This document shows positions 60,715 through 64,000 of a stretch of DNA of 64,000 nucleotides, one piece after another (the first letter of the stretch is position 1; each line of letters begins with the position of its first letter). A program made the translations under genes and the position numbers. This stretch comes from Cohnella hashimotonis (lineage in GTDB: Bacteria; Bacillota; Bacilli; Paenibacillales; Paenibacillaceae). Under the pieces are notes generated by a model. It was given only the letters and a program-made list of their open reading frames with translations. It was not told where the DNA came from and made no database searches. Where the stretch lies: the NCBI RefSeq assembly GCF_030014955.1, contig NZ_JAGRPV010000001.1:6262001-6326000 (forward strand), given 5' to 3'.

Positions 60715-61920
60715 TTATTCGCCGGCGCGTCTTCCCCGCTTCGGCGCAGGTTCCGAGAGCGCTGCCAGCGCGCGGCTGGCCGCCGCGCGGACGCGCTCGT
60801 CCGCGTCGGCTTCGGCGGCCTCGGCCAGAGCCGCCGAAGCGACGTCGCCGCGGATGCGTCCGAGCGCCCAGGCCGCCGTCGCGCGCAGCTCGAAGCGCGG
60901 ATCCTCGCGCAGCACGCGGGCGACGTCGCCGGCGGATGCCTCGTCGCGGAAATTGCCGAGCCCGATCAGCGCGTTGCGCTGGATCGGCTTGCGTCCGCGC
61001 CAGGAGGCGCTGCTCGCGCCGTACGTCTCCTTGAATTCGCGGTTGCCCATCTGCAGCAGCGGACGGAGCAGCGGCTTCGCCACCTCCGGATCGGGGAGCG
61101 TCTCGGCCTGATGCCTGGAATCGATGCCCCGGTTGATCGGACACACGATCTGGCACGTATCGCAGCCGTACAGCCGGTTGCCCATTTTGACCATCGCGTC
61201 CTCGTCGAGCAGCCCCTTGCTCTGCGTCAGATAAGAAATGCATTTCTGTGCGTTCAGCTGACCCGGGCCGACCAGCGCTCCCGTCGGACAGGCATCGATG
61301 CATATCGTGCAGTCCCCGCACTGGTCCAGGAGCGGCGCATCGGGCGGCAGCGGCAAATTCGTAATCATCTCGCCGAGGTACATCCACGACCCGAGCTCAT
61401 CGTTCATGATCATGCAATTTTTGCCGCTCCAGCCGATGCCGGCGCGTTCGGCAACCGCCCGGTCGGAGAGCGCGCCGGTGTCGACCATGGACAACCACCT
61501 GAGCTCGGGCGCCCGCTCCGCCAGCCATTCGGCCAACCGTTCGAGCCGCCTGGCGAGCACGCGATGATAATCCTCGCCCCATGCCGAACGCGATAAAATG
61601 CCGCGGCGGGCACCCGGCTCGGATACGGGCGGATTTTTCAGCTTCGACGGATAAGCGACCGCGATCGCGACGATCGAGCGAGGCGCCTCGAACAACAGGG
61701 ACGGCTGCGTCCGCTTGTCCAGATCAGGCTCCTCGAAGCCCGACTCGTAGCCGAGCGCCCGATGCAAGACTAGCCTCTCCCGCAGCTCCGGGAAAGGCTC
61801 GGCCGACGTCACGCCGATCCGGTCGATGCCGAGCGACTTCGCCGCTGCGAGCATATCCCTTTTCAATGACGACCAATATGCGGGGCTGCGGTTAAATGCC
61901 GCCACGCCCTTGTTATCCAA
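60715..61920 (-). CDS. queG: Epoxyqueuosine reductase
   Basis: 401 residues, TTG start at 61920 with GGGAGA about 8 bases before it. The cobalamin/flavin-type core has RERLVLHRALGYESGFEEPD, SMVDTGALSDRAVAERAGIG with the catalytic Asp, and WSGKN. Two [4Fe-4S] motifs are seen: CGDCTICIDACPTGALV and CDTCQIVCPIN. A C-terminal HEAT-like region (about 305-395) with repeated helices (VARVLREDPRFELRATAAWA) binds tRNA. It reduces epoxyqueuosine in tRNA to queuosine with B12. It lies 21 bases after lepB in the same direction, possibly in one transcript with it. Confidence 0.95.
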   Translation of the reverse strand: MDNKGVAAFNRSPAYWSSLKRDMLAAAKSLGIDRIGVTSAEPFPELRERLVLHRALGYESGFEEPDLDKRTQPSLLFEAPRSIVAIAVAYPSKLKNPPVSEPGARRGILSRSAWGEDYHRVLARRLERLAEWLAERAPELRWLSMVDTGALSDRAVAERAGIGWSGKNCMIMNDELGSWMYLGEMITNLPLPPDAPLLDQCGDCTICIDACPTGALVGPGQLNAQKCISYLTQSKGLLDEDAMVKMGNRLYGCDTCQIVCPINRGIDSRHQAETLPDPEVAKPLLRPLLQMGNREFKETYGASSASWRGRKPIQRNALIGLGNFRDEASAGDVARVLREDPRFELRATAAWALGRIRGDVASAALAEAAEADADERVRAAASRALAALSEPAPKRGRRAGE

Positions 61921-61941
61921 CGTCAGGTCTCCCTTCCCGCG

Positions 61942-62526
61942 CTACAGGCTCTTCCAGCGCACGATCGGCCACATGATGAATTCCGTCCGCCCGAGCAGCA
62001 GCGACTTCGGCACTTCCCCGAACGTTCGGCTGTCCTTGCTCGCGCCCAGACGACGATTGTCTCCCATAATAAAGTATTTCCCGTCTTCGACTTTAATCGG
62101 TCCAAAGTCTCCGTCCTCGATCGGACTATCGGTATATGGCTCGACGCGCAGCTCGCCGTTCACGTACAGCTGTCCGCCTCTGCCCTCGACCGTATCGCCC
62201 GGCACGCCGATAATTCTTTTAACGAGAAACTTCTTCTTGTCCGGACCGTCGCTCGGATCCTTCAAGATAACGACGTCGCCGGCCTTGGGCTGTCCAAGCT
62301 CGTAGGCGACCTTGTTGACGAACAGCCACTCGTGCTCGTACAGCGTCGGCTCCATCGACTCCCCCTTGACCGTCGACAGCCGGAATACAAAAGCCCACAG
62401 CAGAATGACGATCGTAAAGGCGATGCCCAGGGCGCGAAGCCACTCCCACAGCTCTCGCCGCAAGGCGGATTCGGGCTTGACCGAGCGGGATCTGCCCGGC
62501 TGCGGGATGCTTGATGTCTGCTTCAT
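61942..62526 (-). CDS. lepB: Signal peptidase I
   Basis: 194 residues. One N-terminal membrane helix (about 31-50; RALGIAFTIVILLWAFVFRL) precedes the catalytic Ser57 in GESMEPTL and the Lys103 in KRIIGVPGD. GDNRRLGASKDSRTFG is the third family box. It is a Sip-type (one-helix) type I signal peptidase that cleaves exported preproteins at the outer membrane face of the cytoplasmic membrane. It overlaps the DUF402 gene stop by 4 bases (ATGA), so the two are coupled. Such an enzyme is needed for the three giant exported proteins, though not specific to them. Confidence 0.95.
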   Translation of the reverse strand: MKQTSSIPQPGRSRSVKPESALRRELWEWLRALGIAFTIVILLWAFVFRLSTVKGESMEPTLYEHEWLFVNKVAYELGQPKAGDVVILKDPSDGPDKKKFLVKRIIGVPGDTVEGRGGQLYVNGELRVEPYTDSPIEDGDFGPIKVEDGKYFIMGDNRRLGASKDSRTFGEVPKSLLLGRTEFIMWPIVRWKSL

Positions 62527-63119
62527 GGATACGACTCATTCTCCTTCGCCTGGGGGCTGTCTCTCCACTCGCGGTAATAGCGTCGCGCTTCCTCGTCGCC
62601 GAACGGCTGTCCGAACGTCGCCACGCGCTCATGCAGCGCACGCAGTCCGTCCTCCACCTGTCCGCGGACGGACACGCTGTAACGGTATTCTTCCTTGTGC
62701 TTGTCGTATTCGTCACGGTCCAGATCCAGTACGGAGCCGCCCGGCAGGAGCACGACATCCAGGTCGTAGTCGATATAGGTCAGCACGTTGTGGTACCGAT
62801 AAGGCGGCGATGCCACATTGCAATAATAACGCACGCCCCGGTCCTCCAGCAGCGCCACCACGTTAAACCATTCGCCCGGCAGAAAAAAAGAAACGGCCGG
62901 CACCCGGCTGATCCATTCTTTGCCGTCGGCTTCCCGAATCGGCGTATGGTCGTTCACGTATACCATAATGCCCGCTTCCCGATGCGCGGGATGGAGCCTG
63001 TCCTCCGGGACCTTCCAGTTCTCGAGCCACATGCGGTGGAGCGAGCCGTTGTGCTTAAAGCTCTTGATCGTACAGCTCTCGTATATAGATGTAGATATTA
63101 GGCCGCCGCTGCGCTCCAT
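62523..63119 (-). CDS. DUF402 nucleoside tri/diphosphatase family protein
   Basis: 198 residues from ATG 63119, preceded by AGGGGGC; the frame to 63167 is leader. It has the DUF402 layout: FKHNGSLHRMWLENWKVPED, VAALLEDRGVRYYCNVASPP and YIDYDLDVVLLPGGSVLDLD with the Asp cluster that binds metal in this family. Members hydrolyse nucleoside tri- and diphosphates or act on RNA. It is in one transcript with lepB. Function in the cell is not established here. Confidence 0.82.
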   Translation of the reverse strand: MERSGGLISTSIYESCTIKSFKHNGSLHRMWLENWKVPEDRLHPAHREAGIMVYVNDHTPIREADGKEWISRVPAVSFFLPGEWFNVVALLEDRGVRYYCNVASPPYRYHNVLTYIDYDLDVVLLPGGSVLDLDRDEYDKHKEEYRYSVSVRGQVEDGLRALHERVATFGQPFGDEEARRYYREWRDSPQAKENESYP

Positions 63120-63162
63120 GCCAAGCCCCCTGCCGTAGAACCAAATAAGATAATATAAGAAA

Positions 63163-63222
63163 AGCATATCTTATGGCCAAAAGCAACCGGTTTTCGGCGC
63201 CTGTCGACACGTAAGATATGCT
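63163..63222 (-). terminator. Long-loop hairpin after the GNAT gene
   Basis: AGCATATCTTA (63163-63173) and TAAGATATGCT (63212-63222) are perfect 11-bp arms around 38 bases. On the minus strand TTTTCTTATATT follows. It could be a terminator or a leader attenuator of the DUF402-lepB transcript. Confidence 0.55.
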
Positions 63223-63267
63223 CTCCTGATGGTAAGGCCGTCTTGCGAGGGACCTTGCGATGGGCGT

Positions 63268-63690
63268 TTAGCCTGCTACGATGGATAGTGGACGCTGAGG
63301 CGTCACGAGATCGAGCATCTCTTCGCTCAAGGACTGGTAGAAAGGAAGCAGCATTTCGTTGTGCTTGTCCACCGCGACAAATACCTTTTGCACGTTCCGC
63401 TGGCGGAATCGCGCATTCATGGCGGTGACGAGCGTGCGGCCTACGCCTTGGCGGCGACGATCCGGATGTACGGCGATGCGGTAAACATAACCTTTGCTGT
63501 GGTCGATCGTGCCGATCATGATGCCCGCCAGCTCGTCATCCTTCAGTGCCACGAGCACGAGCTCGCTGTCCCAGGACAATTGGCGGGATAAGGCCGACAT
63601 AGTTTCTTCACAGCATTCCTCCGACAAAGCTACCTTCAGAAGCTCGGATACGGAACGATAATCCGACAATTGAAAAGTCCGAATCTGCAT
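63268..63690 (-). CDS. GNAT family N-acetyltransferase
   Basis: 140 residues, a compact single GNAT. The acetyl-CoA site IAVHPDRRRQGVGRTLVTAM (RxxGxG) lies at about 72-90, preceded by VYRIAVHP and followed by KVFVAVDKHNEMLLPFYQSL. The substrate is unknown. It is followed by the long-loop hairpin and lies 149 bases upstream of the DUF402 gene. Confidence 0.88.
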   Translation of the reverse strand: MQIRTFQLSDYRSVSELLKVALSEECCEETMSALSRQLSWDSELVLVALKDDELAGIMIGTIDHSKGYVYRIAVHPDRRRQGVGRTLVTAMNARFRQRNVQKVFVAVDKHNEMLLPFYQSLSEEMLDLVTPQRPLSIVAG

Positions 63691-64000
63691 ATGCCTGTCT
63701 CCCCGGATTCAGTTAAAGTAGAGGCTAAACTGTGAACATCGCTTTAACGTCTTTTTATATTACGACAAATACGTGATAATTTCATGCTATTTTAGGGATA
63801 TCGCCTAAATAATTTTGGAGAATCGGCGCGCAACACCGTGTAAACGCTTTAAATAAAGCGTTTACATATGAATAAATCTAAAATATTGCCGAATTTCGCC
63901 GAATTCGCGCCAAAATCGGGATCGTTCCTTTTTTTCGTGTTTTTACTGGAACTAGATGAGCGAATTTACATCTATGTATCAAGCATTACTTTATGGACAA
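63691..64000. other. AT-rich intergenic region at the right edge, nothing coding
   Basis: About 310 bases with no credible gene. It holds a 6-bp palindrome TTTAGG-gatatcg-CCTAAA (about 63791-63809), the 28-bp inverted repeat at 63839-63866, and AT-rich DNA. It probably contains control sequences for a gene beyond the window and the GNAT gene promoter. Confidence 0.6.
63839..63866. promoter_or_regulatory. 28-bp inverted repeat, head-to-head cre-like half-sites
   Basis: TGTAAACGCTTTA (63839-63851) is matched by its exact reverse complement TAAAGCGTTTACA (63854-63866) around a 2-base centre. Each arm resembles a CcpA/LacI-family half-site. It is a strong operator candidate for the gene to the right of the window. 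Confidence 0.6.

Noticed and set aside
1..64000. Prophage, transposon or genomic island with integrase
   Set aside because: No integrase, transposase, phage structural gene, tRNA target or flanking repeats seen.

Overview
The window reads as chromosomal DNA of a GC-rich, Gram-positive member of the Paenibacillaceae (Cohnella- or Paenibacillus-like). The evidence is strong GGAGG ribosome binding sites with many TTG and GTG starts, AT-rich promoter spacers, two proteins ending in triple S-layer homology (SLH) domains, and Firmicutes-type housekeeping genes (YneF, a YlbL-like Lon/PDZ protein, Sip-type signal peptidase, DUF402, Ddl). The genus is an inference. I saw no rRNA, tRNA, CRISPR array, insertion sequence or prophage.

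Region 1 (1-23312) looks like a glycan-use island. It opens with a truncated LplB-type sugar ABC permease and an MFS remnant. Next is a 2,556-residue secreted protein with two right-handed beta-helix domains, four discoidin (F5/8C) domains and many Fn3 domains. Two leftward operons follow, with one divergent gene between them. Operon A (14854 to 8967) encodes a class II aldolase, a PfkB sugar-phosphate kinase, a DeoR regulator, two Gfo/Idh/MocA oxidoreductases and a DppA (M55) D-aminopeptidase. It diverges from an AgaS-like SIS isomerase (15025) across an AT-rich spacer full of palindromes. Operon B (23180 to 16434) encodes a TIM-barrel epimerase, Gfo/Idh, NagB, NagA, a second epimerase, an AraC regulator and another Gfo/Idh. 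Together they suggest catabolism of amino sugars (GlcNAc-6-P and/or GalN-6-P type intermediates), with oxidation/epimerisation steps whose substrates cannot be read from sequence.

Region 2 (23359-35480) is mostly housekeeping: DUF4177 and a small conserved protein, a SigA paralogue lacking region 1.1, Ddl, a cell-wall amidase-like protein, aconitase, a membrane PDZ-Lon protein, an IclR regulator, an alpha/beta hydrolase and a superoxide dismutase with a long N-terminal extension.

Region 3 (35530-48535) is a probable two-gene operon of giant exported proteins: 1,728 residues, then 2,562 residues ending in three SLH domains. Neither has a recognisable catalytic domain. This is my leading candidate for an undescribed cell-surface system.

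Region 4 (49231-64000) holds a dCache-like/GGDEF diguanylate cyclase, another Gfo/Idh, a GNAT, FolE, YneF and an HD-GYP protein. It also has a lipoprotein plus an eight-blade PQQ-type propeller with Ig and SLH domains, divergent from an AAA/LuxR regulator. QueG, signal peptidase I, a DUF402 phosphatase, a GNAT and an AT-rich spacer with a long palindrome finish the window.

Three intergenic spacers carry short tandem repeats: a 51-bp period at 16131 and at 25177, and a 14-bp period at 48717. The two 51-bp arrays share a core motif. Several genes (about five) are Gfo/Idh/MocA family members, an unusually dense set.
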